Positions 27,127-33,710 of a stretch of DNA of 53,339 nucleotides are shown piece by piece; the first letter of the stretch is position 1; each line of letters begins with the position of its first letter. A program made the translations under genes and the position numbers. This DNA is from a virus. Where the stretch lies: the IMG/VR virus record IMGVR_UViG_3300022921_000024, positions 1 through 53,339 of that record; one strand, written 5' to 3'. Under the pieces are notes generated by a model that saw only the letters and a list, made by a program, of their open reading frames with translations, was not told the DNA's origin and did not search any database.

Positions 27127-27356
27127 TTTACGCAATACTATCTATACCATTCCTATTTGCCGCAATATACCATTGGGCATCTTGGATGACATCCAAATGT
27201 TTCACTCAACTTATTGAGGATGGGCAGCCCGTTTTACACAATGGGGAACCATTATTTTCTTTTGATTCAGAAAGAGCAGAGAAATATATTAATACAATGA
27301 TTCTATGCTATTACCCGGCTTGGCCCGCGCTTCAATTAGGACGTTTATTTAAATAA
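27123..27356 (+). CDS. Small membrane protein, 77 aa
   Basis: The N-terminal segment IYAILSIPFLFAAIYHWASW (residues 2-21) is one transmembrane helix or uncleaved signal. A short polar middle follows, then a moderately hydrophobic C-terminus (TMILCYYPAWPALQLGRLF). It overlaps the Cys-rich gene by 4 nt, so the two are coupled. No function can be assigned. Confidence 0.55.
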   Translation: MIYAILSIPFLFAAIYHWASWMTSKCFTQLIEDGQPVLHNGEPLFSFDSERAEKYINTMILCYYPAWPALQLGRLFK

Positions 27357-27358
27357 CT

Positions 27359-27366
27359 TATCTTTG
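27359..27366 (+). promoter_or_regulatory. Promoter -7 box TATCTTTG, near-leaderless
   Basis: An exact TAnnTTTG match ending 4 nt before the ATG at 27371. With the usual spacing, transcription would start at or next to the A of the ATG, predicting a leaderless mRNA. Confidence 0.6.
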
Positions 27367-27370
27367 CACT

Positions 27371-27652
27371 ATGGATAAAGATTCTAGATTAGAACGAACT
27401 GGAGTATCTGGCTACAATAAGCCAAAGCGTACGCCAAACCATCCTAAGAAGTCACACGTTGTTGTGGCTAAAGTAGGAGATAAGGTTAAGGTTATTCGCT
27501 TTGGTCAGCAGGGTGTTTCTGGGTCTCCGAAAAAATCTGGAGAATCTGAATCTTACCGAAAACGTCGGGAGTCCTTCAAGGCTCGTCACTCTAAGAACAT
27601 CGCAAAAGGAAAGATGAGTGCGGCCTACTGGGCTGATAAAGTTAAATGGTAA
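27371..27652 (+). CDS. DUF5872-like small basic protein, 93 aa
   Basis: Residues 11-65 read GVSGYNKPKRTPNHPKKSHV, then VKVIRFGQQGVSGSPKK. The C-terminus is FKARHSKNIAKGKMSAAYWADKVKW. This set of blocks (NKPKRTPxHPxKSHVV, LIRFGQQGV, ARHxKNIAKGxMSAAYWA-x-VKW) is a widespread short phage family I know as DUF5872. Its function is unknown; the basic charge suggests DNA contact or head association. It likely has a leaderless mRNA. It is followed by two more tiny genes with little spacing. Confidence 0.75.
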   Translation: MDKDSRLERTGVSGYNKPKRTPNHPKKSHVVVAKVGDKVKVIRFGQQGVSGSPKKSGESESYRKRRESFKARHSKNIAKGKMSAAYWADKVKW

Positions 27653-27664
27653 AAACACATCAAG

Positions 27665-27796
27665 ATGCCAGACCCTAAGAAAGAAAGTATGTTTGACAAG
27701 AAGAAGCGCGAAGAGCTTGCTCGTCAAAAAGCAATTACAGAAGCTCGAAAAAAACAGGCTGCTAAAAAACAGTCTGGCAATATGGGCGGATACTGA
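27665..27796 (+). CDS. Small charged protein with MPDPKK start, 43 aa
   Basis: Reads MPDPKKESMFDKKKREELAR and then a Lys/Ala helix ending NMGGY. The first 18 nt are identical to the start of the 179-aa gene at 2637, 25 kb away. The protein is mostly one charged helix. Its stop overlaps the next ATG (TGATG). Confidence 0.5.
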   Translation: MPDPKKESMFDKKKREELARQKAITEARKKQAAKKQSGNMGGY

Positions 27797-27891
27797 TGCT
27801 ACAGCATAAAGTAAAAAAAAAAGAAGTCTTGAAGATTATTAAAAATCATTTTAAAGACTTAAAAAAACAAGAAATAAAGAAGGGGGCATAA
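27796..27891 (+). CDS. Tiny basic peptide, 31 aa
   Basis: Reads MLQHKVKKKEVLKIIKNHFK and ends KKQEIKKGA; one basic amphipathic helix. The start is coupled to the upstream stop, and its last codons and TAA are part of the terminator hairpin. It may be a real peptide or just the run-out into the terminator. Confidence 0.4.
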   Translation: MLQHKVKKKEVLKIIKNHFKDLKKQEIKKGA

Positions 27892-27902
27892 GCCCCCTTT
27901 TT
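27882..27902 (+). terminator. Terminator at the end of the rightward late region
   Basis: GGGGGC(27882-27887)/GCCCCC(27892-27897) with loop ATAA is followed by five T. The A-rich left flank may allow some function on the other strand, where the leftward early operon ends. Confidence 0.85.
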
Positions 27903-27947
27903 CATTGCCCCCTACCACAGGGTGATTGTCAAAAAAAAAATAAAAAA

Positions 27948-28070
27948 TCAACTACCGCATCCTTCGCAATCGGGATTATCGATAGAGCAAGCCTTAGGTT
28001 GTGGTTGCGCTTCAAGTTGGTCTACAAAATCTGCAAAGTCTGTTCCGAGGTCAAAGTCATTGATTGCCAT
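27948..28070 (-). CDS. Small acidic protein with Cys-rich tail, 40 aa
   Basis: Reads MAINDFDLGTDFADFVDQLE, then a Pro/Gln linker and CSIDNPDCEGCGS. The acidic N-terminal helix and the C-x6-C-x2-C tail could bind a metal. It is the last gene of the leftward region, separated from the next by a terminator-like hairpin. Similar tails (CxIDNPDCExCGS) occur in short phage proteins as far as I recall; the function is unknown. Confidence 0.5.
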   Translation of the reverse strand: MAINDFDLGTDFADFVDQLEAQPQPKACSIDNPDCEGCGS

Positions 28071-28089
28071 AGTGATACGTTTTTGAGGT

Positions 28090-28133
28090 TAATAAAGAAA
28101 GAAAATCCCGACCGAAATGGCGATTCGGCCGGG
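28090..28133 (-). terminator. Leftward terminator
   Basis: On the minus strand CCCGGCCGAA/TTCGGTCGGG (10 bp, one wobble) with a 7-nt loop is followed by ATTTTCTTTCTTT. It ends the 28160-29112 group. Confidence 0.75.
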
Positions 28134-28159
28134 ACATTTGTGCGTACAAATATACTAAA

Positions 28160-28384
28160 TTATCTTGTACCTTTTCCGTCAGTAGTTGCTTTTTTTGCAA
28201 CAACTGAAGAATAATCTCCGTCGCTTCCGACGAATTCCCAAACATTTAAGTTAATCTGCTCACCGGTAGACAAATCAAACTCTCGCTTGATTGTGTCTCC
28301 GGTCTCTTGGTCGTAGTCAACATACGTTCGGGTGCGGCCGTACTTCTTAAGTTCGCCCGTTTCTTTGTTTCTAAAATAAGGCAT
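28160..28384 (-). CDS. Hypothetical protein, 74 aa
   Basis: Starts MPYFRNKETGELKKYGRTRT and contains YVDYDQETGDTIKREFDLST. It is polar and beta-rich with no cysteine or membrane segment. Its start overlaps the stop of the nuclease-like gene (TAATG). No family is recognised. Confidence 0.55.
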   Translation of the reverse strand: MPYFRNKETGELKKYGRTRTYVDYDQETGDTIKREFDLSTGEQINLNVWEFVGSDGDYSSVVAKKATTDGKGTR

Positions 28385-28815
28385 TATATAAACTTTTCAT
28401 AAAACCTAGATGCTTGTTCCCAAGGGAGAAAGCCAACACGCTTAGAAACTCTTTTTCCGCCCATAGAGCCAACTTGCGTATGGGCATTACACGTTAAGTG
28501 TTTCCATTTTGGCTCAGGGCATTTGTTTAGGTTGAAAATCCAAACATCTCCTTCGTGCTCGTTCACATATAGTGGCTTGTATCCAAGCTTGTCGGCGCTT
28601 TCTTTAAGCGCCTTCCACTTATTGTGCTCAATGAGAAAGTCTCCATACTCCCTTTTATACTTATCGTCGCGACACTTTAACTCAACAATTAGCCCATTGA
28701 TATCGTCAACGCAGTCCCACTTACTGAATTGGTCTTCTGTTTTATTTAGATTTGGTAGAATCTTTTTTTTCAGTGTCTCGTACAGGATGCGTTCGTTATC
28801 ATTTATATGAGGCAT
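28384..28815 (-). CDS. PD-(D/E)XK nuclease-like protein, 143 aa
   Basis: An N-terminal helix is followed by WDCVDDINGLIVELKCRDDK. The D-x10-E-x-K arrangement (an acidic residue before a strand ending in ELK) is the core of the PD-(D/E)XK nuclease fold. Further strands follow (FLIEHNKWKAL, KPLYVNEHEGDVWIFNL). Small proteins of this type are common in phages and often serve as Holliday-junction or host-DNA nucleases. A late CNAHTQVGS segment may be metal-linked. It overlaps genes on both sides by 1 nt. The fold is moderately supported; the substrate is unknown. Confidence 0.6.
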   Translation of the reverse strand: MPHINDNERILYETLKKKILPNLNKTEDQFSKWDCVDDINGLIVELKCRDDKYKREYGDFLIEHNKWKALKESADKLGYKPLYVNEHEGDVWIFNLNKCPEPKWKHLTCNAHTQVGSMGGKRVSKRVGFLPWEQASRFYEKFI

Positions 28816-29015
28816 TATTCCTTGTTATACTTCTCAAGCAATATGCTAAGAATTTTATAAGAAGCAAGACCCGCCATAAATGCAATTTCCCTTTGAGCGG
28901 ATTTATCTAATACCGTTGCTAGAATAAAAAAGCATCCAGCAAATATAATCATCATTTCAAAAGCAGTAAATTGCCTAGCTGTAATTCCTTTAATCTTCTT
29001 TAGAAACTGTTTCAT
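28815..29015 (-). CDS. Small membrane protein, 66 aa
   Basis: A basic start MKQFLKKIKGI precedes a transmembrane helix FEMMIIFAGCFFILATVL (about residues 19-36). A second weaker one, IAFMAGLASYKILSILL (about 44-60), follows. It is coupled to the nuclease-like gene. It could be an early membrane modulator; nothing more can be said. Confidence 0.55.
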   Translation of the reverse strand: MKQFLKKIKGITARQFTAFEMMIIFAGCFFILATVLDKSAQREIAFMAGLASYKILSILLEKYNKE

Positions 29016-29112
29016 AGTTTAGTGTTTTGCAGTTAAAATAATTAGTAAAATCATCTTTTTTTACTGTTGCCGTTTGAACCCATTTTGGTTCGTCATCGTG
29101 GGTAATTGTCAT
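28990..29112 (-). CDS. Small hypothetical protein, 40 aa
   Basis: Reads MTITHDDEPKWVQTATVKKD and continues DFTNYFNCKTLNYETVSKED. It overlaps the 5' end of the membrane protein gene by 26 nt in another frame. Its leader (CACCAACGAGAAATG) is repeated almost exactly 220 nt upstream. No family is recognised. Confidence 0.45.
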   Translation of the reverse strand: MTITHDDEPKWVQTATVKKDDFTNYFNCKTLNYETVSKED

Positions 29113-29354
29113 TTCTCGTTGGTGTTAAAGGTTTGCGCCTACTTTTATATGTGTGCGCTTATAATTTGATGGATAAGCCCATCTTTATATGCTTAAACAT
29201 ACCTTAATGGTGTAAATAAGCACCATTCAATCGGCTTATTTTACACTTTGAGTGCTTTTCATTTTACACTTTGTCACACTATACCCTTACTTTGTACACT
29301 GCGTTGTAAGGTTATGCCCTTACTTTTTTCATTTCTCTTTGGTGTTAAAGGTTT
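29110..29354. repeat. 25-nt direct repeat pair (leader duplication)
   Basis: Positions 29110-29134 and 29330-29354 differ at one base (CATTTCTCGTTGGTG vs CATTTCTCTTTGGTG, then TTAAAGGTTT in both). On the minus strand both copies end in an ATG. The first starts the 40-aa gene; the second starts only a six-codon frame (MKKVRA stop). Confidence 0.75.
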
Positions 29355-29498
29355 CTATTAAAGACACAAAACACTATCGTTCTGTATCATTATTGCATAT
29401 CGCGATTCGCGAATTAAAAATCTTGTCGCTTGACATTTGACTGAGTGGTGGAGACGGCTTCTATCATCCATTAAATCCACCGCCTCCCAACAACCAAC
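29113..29498. other. Gene-free 386-nt region in the early operon
   Basis: No convincing gene is seen. It holds the direct repeat pair, a hairpin ATGGTG/CACCAT (29207-29226), two copies of ATTTTACACTTTG (about 29239 and 29261), the inverted repeat TCGCG-ATT-CGCGA (29400-29412), and a long-range stem GGAGACGG/CCGCCTCC (29450-29457 with 29480-29487). It is probably a regulatory or structured leader between two early gene blocks. Confidence 0.5.
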
Positions 29499-29726
29499 TC
29501 ATAGCCAATAGATGTGCTTCCAGTACTTCTCTACTTTAGTCTTGCGAACTCCGTCACTACACCCTATAGCCTTTCGCTTTCTTCTGTAGTCAACGTAGCA
29601 GTCTTTACACTTACCCTTGTAGTACGCGAACACACCGTTCTTTGTCTGTGGCGTGAAGCGGTCTACAGGTTTGTTTTGGTGGCAGGTGTTGCACACCTTG
29701 TACTCAATAGATTCCATCAATGTCAT
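29499..29726 (-). CDS. Zinc-finger protein (CxxC...CxxC), 75 aa
   Basis: The core reads YKVCNTCHQNKPVDRF, then YKGKCKDCYVDYRRKRK. Two CxxC knuckles about 25 residues apart with a basic helix after the second form one treble-clef-like zinc site. This resembles the zinc part of phage recombination endonuclease VII/HNH-type proteins, but the catalytic histidines are not visible. It may therefore be a DNA-binding accessory. An alternative start is the ATG three codons further in. It is last in the helicase unit. Confidence 0.65.
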   Translation of the reverse strand: MTLMESIEYKVCNTCHQNKPVDRFTPQTKNGVFAYYKGKCKDCYVDYRRKRKAIGCSDGVRKTKVEKYWKHIYWL

Positions 29727-29856
29727 CTTTATCTAAGATTGGTTTACGGTCTAGCCAAGTGCGGTACATACGTGCCGCTACAGCAATGCGCTGTGGGTAG
29801 AATGGGTAGCTCTTACGCAACCGAGCAAGGGCTATCCTGATAAACTGGTCTCTCAT
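29704..29856 (-). CDS. Small basic helical protein, 50 aa
   Basis: Reads MRDQFIRIALARLRKSYPFY and then PQRIAVAARMYRTWLDRKPI before a short acidic tail. Its start overlaps the stop of the ATPase gene (TGATG), and its 3' end overlaps the zinc-finger gene by 23 nt. Coupling to the ATPase suggests a partner in replication, but no family is recognised. Confidence 0.55.
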   Translation of the reverse strand: MRDQFIRIALARLRKSYPFYPQRIAVAARMYRTWLDRKPILDKDDIDGIY

Positions 29857-30815
29857 CAGAATTCAATGTTTTTTTGTTCCATCACCTTGGGTTCGGTATG
29901 CTTTGGGTGACTATAGGTCCGCGTACCAAACTCATCCATCACATAGTACCTGTTGCTCAGTCTATCGTAATACATATACAATGAGCCAACATTACCAACA
30001 GCCTTCGGCTTTGCTTTTACAACACTAATCTTTACCTGATTAGGTTCGTATGGAATACCGTTCTCGTCTTCCAGTCCATATGGGCAACGCCATACGTTTA
30101 TCACCATCATACCCTTGCGTGACCACTGCATACCTCCGGCAATATCGTTCATCGTCGGTACGTCAACATAAGGGATGCCGTTCTTGTACTTCGCCTGTTG
30201 ATGTTTGGTGTGTACGGTAACGATGGTATGGTAATCCTTATCGCTAGAATGTTTACGCACTCGCGTTAATATGTTTCCAATGGCGATATCGTCCCGTACT
30301 CCGGCGTTTATATCTGTCTTTATCTCCGTGAATGGGTCTACCAGACAACCGTCTATCTTAATTCCTCTGTTCTCTATCTGCTCTACGGCAGTATAGAATC
30401 CTTCAATGCTCAGGTCCTTAAGCCCTGAATCAATAACGAAGAAGTGCTCTCTGAGGAACTCTAAGGCATTCTGCGCCTCAACATCTGTAGCGTTAACCTT
30501 ATCATTGAGTAGGTATGGCTTACGAAGGTAGCACCACGCTAACTCGGCATAAACCTCAGCAGGACTTCCTGTCTCTGGAGTGTATACTGCCCACTTCCAT
30601 CCCTCAAACTGGGATAGGTTCATCATAAGTTCAAAGGCGAACTGAGATTTACCTTGGTGTGCTCCTGCGTAGATGTATGTGGTGGAGCCTCTCTTGATGG
30701 AGTACTTTTCAAACAGGGCATCAAAGCCTGTCCATTCGCCCTTCTTTACGCCTGTATGGCGCATATTTTTAAGTTGGGACTCCAACCTATCCAGTGTATA
30801 AATAAATTCCTGCAT
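29856..30815 (-). CDS. SF4/RecA-type ATPase, DnaB-like replicative helicase candidate, 319 aa
   Basis: The RecA-type core is clear: Walker A GAHQGKS (residues 51-57) after the strand STTYIYA, and WKWAVYTPETGSPAEVYAEL as the next strand. The Walker B region is IKIDGCLVDPFTEI, followed by HTIVTVHTKHQQAKY and a final SVVKAKPKAVG strand. This follows the DnaB/Twinkle family C-terminal domain, with no N-terminal primase or primase-binding domain (319 aa in total). It would unwind DNA at the fork, or act as a loader-type ATPase. Because no primase or polymerase is seen in the window, it probably recruits host enzymes. It is coupled to the 50-aa gene downstream. Confidence 0.8.
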   Translation of the reverse strand: MQEFIYTLDRLESQLKNMRHTGVKKGEWTGFDALFEKYSIKRGSTTYIYAGAHQGKSQFAFELMMNLSQFEGWKWAVYTPETGSPAEVYAELAWCYLRKPYLLNDKVNATDVEAQNALEFLREHFFVIDSGLKDLSIEGFYTAVEQIENRGIKIDGCLVDPFTEIKTDINAGVRDDIAIGNILTRVRKHSSDKDYHTIVTVHTKHQQAKYKNGIPYVDVPTMNDIAGGMQWSRKGMMVINVWRCPYGLEDENGIPYEPNQVKISVVKAKPKAVGNVGSLYMYYDRLSNRYYVMDEFGTRTYSHPKHTEPKVMEQKNIEF

Positions 30816-30835
30816 TTCATTTTGGTTTAAGAGTT

Positions 30836-31081
30836 TTATGTTGCTTGGCCAACCACCTTTGATTCGTACACCTTCATCACTTCTAGACGGACAATCTTCT
30901 TACCCTTAAGCCCTAGCTGCTGTATAGCAAAGGCGTAGTTTACATTGTCCTTTGTGATGTCTTCGGGGGATGTGTAGCGAGAGATTGCGTACCCATTTTT
31001 ATAGTGGTTTATCAATGCGCTTCCGCGCTTTGTGGACCACCGGTACTGAACCTCGTGATGGTAGATGTTCTTGTCTTCCAA
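30836..31081 (-). CDS. Hypothetical protein with TTG start, 81 aa
   Basis: The frame has no ATG before residue 69 (VMKVYES); the most 5' usable start is TTG (31081-31079), followed by EDKNIYHHEVQYRWSTKRGS. The protein is mixed alpha/beta with KKIVRLEVMKVYE near the end. It lies 20 nt upstream of the ATPase gene. The rare start implies low expression, or a start I cannot place. No family is recognised. Confidence 0.55.
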   Translation of the reverse strand: MEDKNIYHHEVQYRWSTKRGSALINHYKNGYAISRYTSPEDITKDNVNYAFAIQQLGLKGKKIVRLEVMKVYESKVVGQAT

Positions 31082-31143
31082 TTTAAAAAGTGGGGGTTTC
31101 GTGGAATGGTCCTACGCAAACCACTACTCCCCCCTATTTTTAA

Positions 31144-31383
31144 TTAGAACAAGTCATCGTTCGTAGCGTTGGCAGGCTGTGCCTGAGGCGTGTACTGTTG
31201 TGGTACTTCGCCATACCATTCGCCTTCTTTGTTCTTCTTGATGTCAAAGACCATCCAGCCGTTTTGGTTGGTTTCTCCTTTCATCATTTCAAAATCACGG
31301 GGACCCATAGATACCTTGATGATTTCTCCGTACTTGGTAGGAGTTGTCTTGAACTTGCCTACGTATTTGCGCTTGTTTTCCAT
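31144..31383 (-). CDS. Small beta-rich protein with SSB-like acidic tail, 79 aa
   Basis: An N-terminal beta-rich body (KYVGKFKTTPTKYGEIIKVSM, NGWMVFDIKKNKEGEWYGEV) is followed by a Gln/Pro/Ala linker and a tip NATNDDLF. The body-linker-acidic-tip design copies bacterial single-stranded DNA-binding proteins, whose DDLPF-like tip recruits host replication proteins. The body is shorter than a normal OB-fold, so this may be a mini-SSB or an SSB-interaction mimic. It starts 1 nt after the DnaA-like gene stop, within the replication block. Confidence 0.6.
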   Translation of the reverse strand: MENKRKYVGKFKTTPTKYGEIIKVSMGPRDFEMMKGETNQNGWMVFDIKKNKEGEWYGEVPQQYTPQAQPANATNDDLF

Positions 31384-31384
31384 T

Positions 31385-31819
31385 TTAGTCGTTTGTTAAA
31401 AGTTGCTTAATGTGGTTCAGCTGGTCTTTAATTTTCTCAACTGTAACCTTTAGAATCTTGACCTCCTTGTGAAGGTCTTCATACGTAACTCCTACGTTTT
31501 CCAGAGAGTTTGTAACTCTATTGTATAACGCTGAGTATCTTTTGTCTGCCATCCTATTGTCGTGAGACATTACATAGGTATGCGATACCTTTAGGTCAAC
31601 GCCTAGGATATCTGAGATTGATTGGTACGTGTAGCCATTTTCACGTAGAATCACAGAGACGAGGCTTCGCACGTTTAAAACCTCTTTCTTTCTAGAGCCT
31701 CCTAGGAGTTCGTCTATGTGGACCATACCTGCTTCGCAGGATAGTTCAATGACGGACCTAGACAGCTCATCAAAGGAGCTTAATCTCTGCTGCGCGGTAG
31801 GGGTTGAATTCATTTTCAA
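31385..31819 (-). CDS. DnaA domain IV-like DNA-binding protein A, 144 aa
   Basis: Residues 43-88 read RKKEVLNVRSLVSVILRENG, YTYQSISDILGVDL and KVSHTYVMSHDNRM. This matches the DnaA C-terminal helix-turn-helix: a long helix, SY-x-x-I-x-x-x-xG, then (D/S)H-T-x-V-x-x. No AAA+ ATPase domain is present. The C-terminal third is a coiled coil (VKILKVTVEKIKDQLNHIKQ), so it likely dimerises. It should bind DnaA-box-like or phage-specific sites. A related protein is encoded at 33053. The 5' end overlaps the nuclease gene by 50 nt; the ATG three codons in is an alternative start. Confidence 0.7.
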   Translation of the reverse strand: MKMNSTPTAQQRLSSFDELSRSVIELSCEAGMVHIDELLGGSRKKEVLNVRSLVSVILRENGYTYQSISDILGVDLKVSHTYVMSHDNRMADKRYSALYNRVTNSLENVGVTYEDLHKEVKILKVTVEKIKDQLNHIKQLLTND

Positions 31820-32504
31820 GAAACAATTGTTTGTATTTAGATATAGCCTCTTGAGCCTTTATGGCCCCTTGGACTATGAACTGAGACGAGCACTCGTAGA
31901 TTCCAATGTCGTATGGGAACGACTTTGTGATGACTACGAAGTAGAACTTCTCAACTCCAAACAGATGGCAGTAAACTGCTGCCTGTTGGTCATAGCCCAT
32001 ATACTTAGCAGAGCGACTAAACTCGGACAACTCACCACCTGTGGTCTTTACGTCTACGAGATAGGCTGGAGCGAAGTCCCTCTCAACAACAAGGTCTGCC
32101 TTGCCTTTGATAGGTATTCCATCCCACTCCCCAATAGCCGGAACTTCTGGGGTGCTATCCGTGTACATAAGGTCACAGGCTTCAGGACACTTCCTTAGAG
32201 CCTCGTTCATCTTGTAAAGGGTATCTGCATCTTTCTGTGTGAGAATAATCTTCTCTGAGTTTTCTTCACAGAACGCGGTATAATCTTTACCTCTACGTGT
32301 TCCTTCAAATCCAACGAAGACTTCCTTGTCCTCCAGTGCAAGGGCGTGGAACGCCTTGCCCATCTCTAGAGCGTTGGAAGAAGAGTCCAAACCCTTCTTA
32401 TTCAACCACATATAGAAAAGCGATGGCGACTTATGTAACAACTTCAATGAAGAGTTAGTTAGGTACTCCCGGTCGGCGTAGTATTCTTCGTCAGATTCAA
32501 ACAT
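31770..32504 (-). CDS. RecE-like exonuclease (PD-(D/E)XK, DUF3799 type), 244 aa
   Basis: It starts MFESDEEYYADREYLTNSSL, where Y-x-x-x-x-x-L-(S/T)xSSLK is the usual RecE/DUF3799 opening. GKAFHALALE carries the conserved H53, then IPIKGKADLVV has D137, VDVKTTG has D151 and K153, and YDQQAAVYCH has the conserved Q and Y. These are all core positions of the lambda-exonuclease/RecE nuclease. It would resect double-strand ends for the annealing protein encoded just upstream, with which it overlaps (TGATG). A GTG one codon earlier is possible; I chose the ATG. Confidence 0.85.
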   Translation of the reverse strand: MFESDEEYYADREYLTNSSLKLLHKSPSLFYMWLNKKGLDSSSNALEMGKAFHALALEDKEVFVGFEGTRRGKDYTAFCEENSEKIILTQKDADTLYKMNEALRKCPEACDLMYTDSTPEVPAIGEWDGIPIKGKADLVVERDFAPAYLVDVKTTGGELSEFSRSAKYMGYDQQAAVYCHLFGVEKFYFVVITKSFPYDIGIYECSSQFIVQGAIKAQEAISKYKQLFLENEFNPYRAAEIKLL

Positions 32505-33007
32505 CACAAGCCTAGTTCAGCGATTTGTTCTTTGCTTGCTTCGTACTTCTTTAAGGCTTCACGAACCTTGTCCTCCTTGCCCTCGGATAGCGCGACCTTC
32601 ATCTTATCCATCACCTCCGTAGTGAGAGGTTGTTTGGATGTGGTGAGGTTTTGCTTTCCAATGGCCACTTGAACTTCTTGCGCTGAGGCGATAGATGTCT
32701 CAATGCCGATTCCAAGGTTGGCTAGTGCGCGACCCCAGGCAGAGGTCTCAGCGTTCTCCACATACGAGGTCTTATTGACCATTGATGAGGAGCGGTCTTC
32801 CTGTGCTAGTCCCATCGCCACCACAGCACCTTCGGTGTTGCGGATTGATGCACGAACTACGCAGGAGTTCTCGTCTAACGAGAGGAGTTCTGTTTCAAGC
32901 GCCCAGCCGTCGTACCGGGGTTCAGTACGGAAGTACTTGATTCGCTCGTTGACTTCCACATACTGCTTACCGCGGATGTTGGTTGTCTTGAATTGATAGT
33001 TTGCCAT
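32504..33007 (-). CDS. ERF-like single-strand annealing protein, 167 aa
   Basis: A beta-rich N-terminal half (KQYVEVNERIKYFRTEPRYD, WALETELLSLDENSCVVRAS) is followed by ASIRNTEGAVVAMGLAQED. The signature V-N-K-T-S-Y-V-E-N-A-E-T-S-A-W-G-R-A-L-A region follows, ending in a helical linker. The block ENAETSAxGRALANLG is shared by phage ERF/Rad52-like recombinases and ssDNA-binding proteins. It should anneal single strands made by the RecE-like nuclease. It is the first gene after a good promoter, so it and the nuclease probably act early in replication or recombination. Confidence 0.7.
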   Translation of the reverse strand: MANYQFKTTNIRGKQYVEVNERIKYFRTEPRYDGWALETELLSLDENSCVVRASIRNTEGAVVAMGLAQEDRSSSMVNKTSYVENAETSAWGRALANLGIGIETSIASAQEVQVAIGKQNLTTSKQPLTTEVMDKMKVALSEGKEDKVREALKKYEASKEQIAELGL

Positions 33008-33035
33008 TAGTTGATTGTTTTGGTTAAACTTAAGT

Positions 33036-33043
33036 CAAATATA
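33036..33043 (-). promoter_or_regulatory. Leftward promoter -7 box TATATTTG
   Basis: Plus-strand CAAATATA is an exact minus-strand TAnnTTTG, with a TTG at 33065-33063 about 19 nt upstream as a -33 element. The predicted leader is about 25 nt before the ATG at 33007. It probably drives the recombination and replication genes down to 28.1 kb. Confidence 0.7.
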
Positions 33044-33052
33044 ATACAAAAT

Positions 33053-33517
33053 TTATATCCCGCAATAACGATTCTGTATTTTTTCAATGATTCCATTAGC
33101 CAGTATCTCTGACTGAACGTGGTCCAAGTCATTTAACTCTATAAAATCTTGGATTTTATCTAGTATGTTAATCTGAAGGGACTCTCTGTTGTCAGTGTTT
33201 ATACCTAGCATCACTTCACAGTAATCTATGATTGACTTGGTGTTTTCATACGCCTTGTGTATGTTGCCCTGAGAACCTTCAAGAAGGCTCTTTCCTCTTC
33301 TACAAGCGTGGATTATCGTTGAGTGATTCTTCTTCATAGCATTGGCTATCGTCTGATACGACATACCGTAATAGTTTCTAAAGAGTAGCGATACGCAGCT
33401 TCTGTAGTCCACATAGGCGGCGTACCTATGTTCAGCTGTTATATCAATTCCAACTCTGGACTGGAGTTCATCTAAAGTTCGTCTAAGTAGGAGTGATGCT
33501 TCTGCTTGTTCAATCAT
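33053..33517 (-). CDS. DnaA domain IV-like DNA-binding protein B, 154 aa
   Basis: Residues 30-80 read RYAAYVDYRSCVSLLFRNYY, then GMSYQTIANAMKKNHSTIIH and ACRRGKSLLE. This is a close copy of the DnaA C-terminal pattern: long helix, SYxxIAxxxxKxHSTxIHAxxR. The protein lacks an ATPase domain, and the C-terminal 70 residues are acidic and helical. Its gene starts about 80 nt from the CTATATAG repeat cluster, making it a good candidate to bind those sites. It is a second, diverged relative of the protein at 31385; the two differ at most positions outside the motif. Confidence 0.75.
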   Translation of the reverse strand: MIEQAEASLLLRRTLDELQSRVGIDITAEHRYAAYVDYRSCVSLLFRNYYGMSYQTIANAMKKNHSTIIHACRRGKSLLEGSQGNIHKAYENTKSIIDYCEVMLGINTDNRESLQINILDKIQDFIELNDLDHVQSEILANGIIEKIQNRYCGI

Positions 33518-33593
33518 AATTTCTGGGGTTTTTTAGGTTAGTCGCGGTACGGTGTCCGGTTTGTCCACCGAACGAACACTTCAAAAGTGAACA

Positions 33594-33710
33594 CATATAT
33601 AGGGTTGCCCCTTTCACTATATAGGGTAAGAAAACCCCTAAAGGGTTTTCTATACTATATAGAGTATATACTATATAGAGTATATATACTATATAGGGCA
33701 TACTATATAG
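33594..33710. repeat. CTATATAG palindrome cluster 1 (five copies plus hairpin)
   Basis: The 8-bp palindrome CTATATAG occurs at 33617, 33655, 33671, 33689 and 33703 (start to start 38, 16, 18 and 14 nt), with a degenerate ATATATAG at 33594. Three copies are followed by GGG. Between copies one and two a hairpin GAAAACCC/GGGTTTTC (33630-33637 with 33643-33650) occurs. The cluster lies between the coiled-coil gene and DnaA-like gene B. It is a likely iteron or operator array. Confidence 0.8.
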
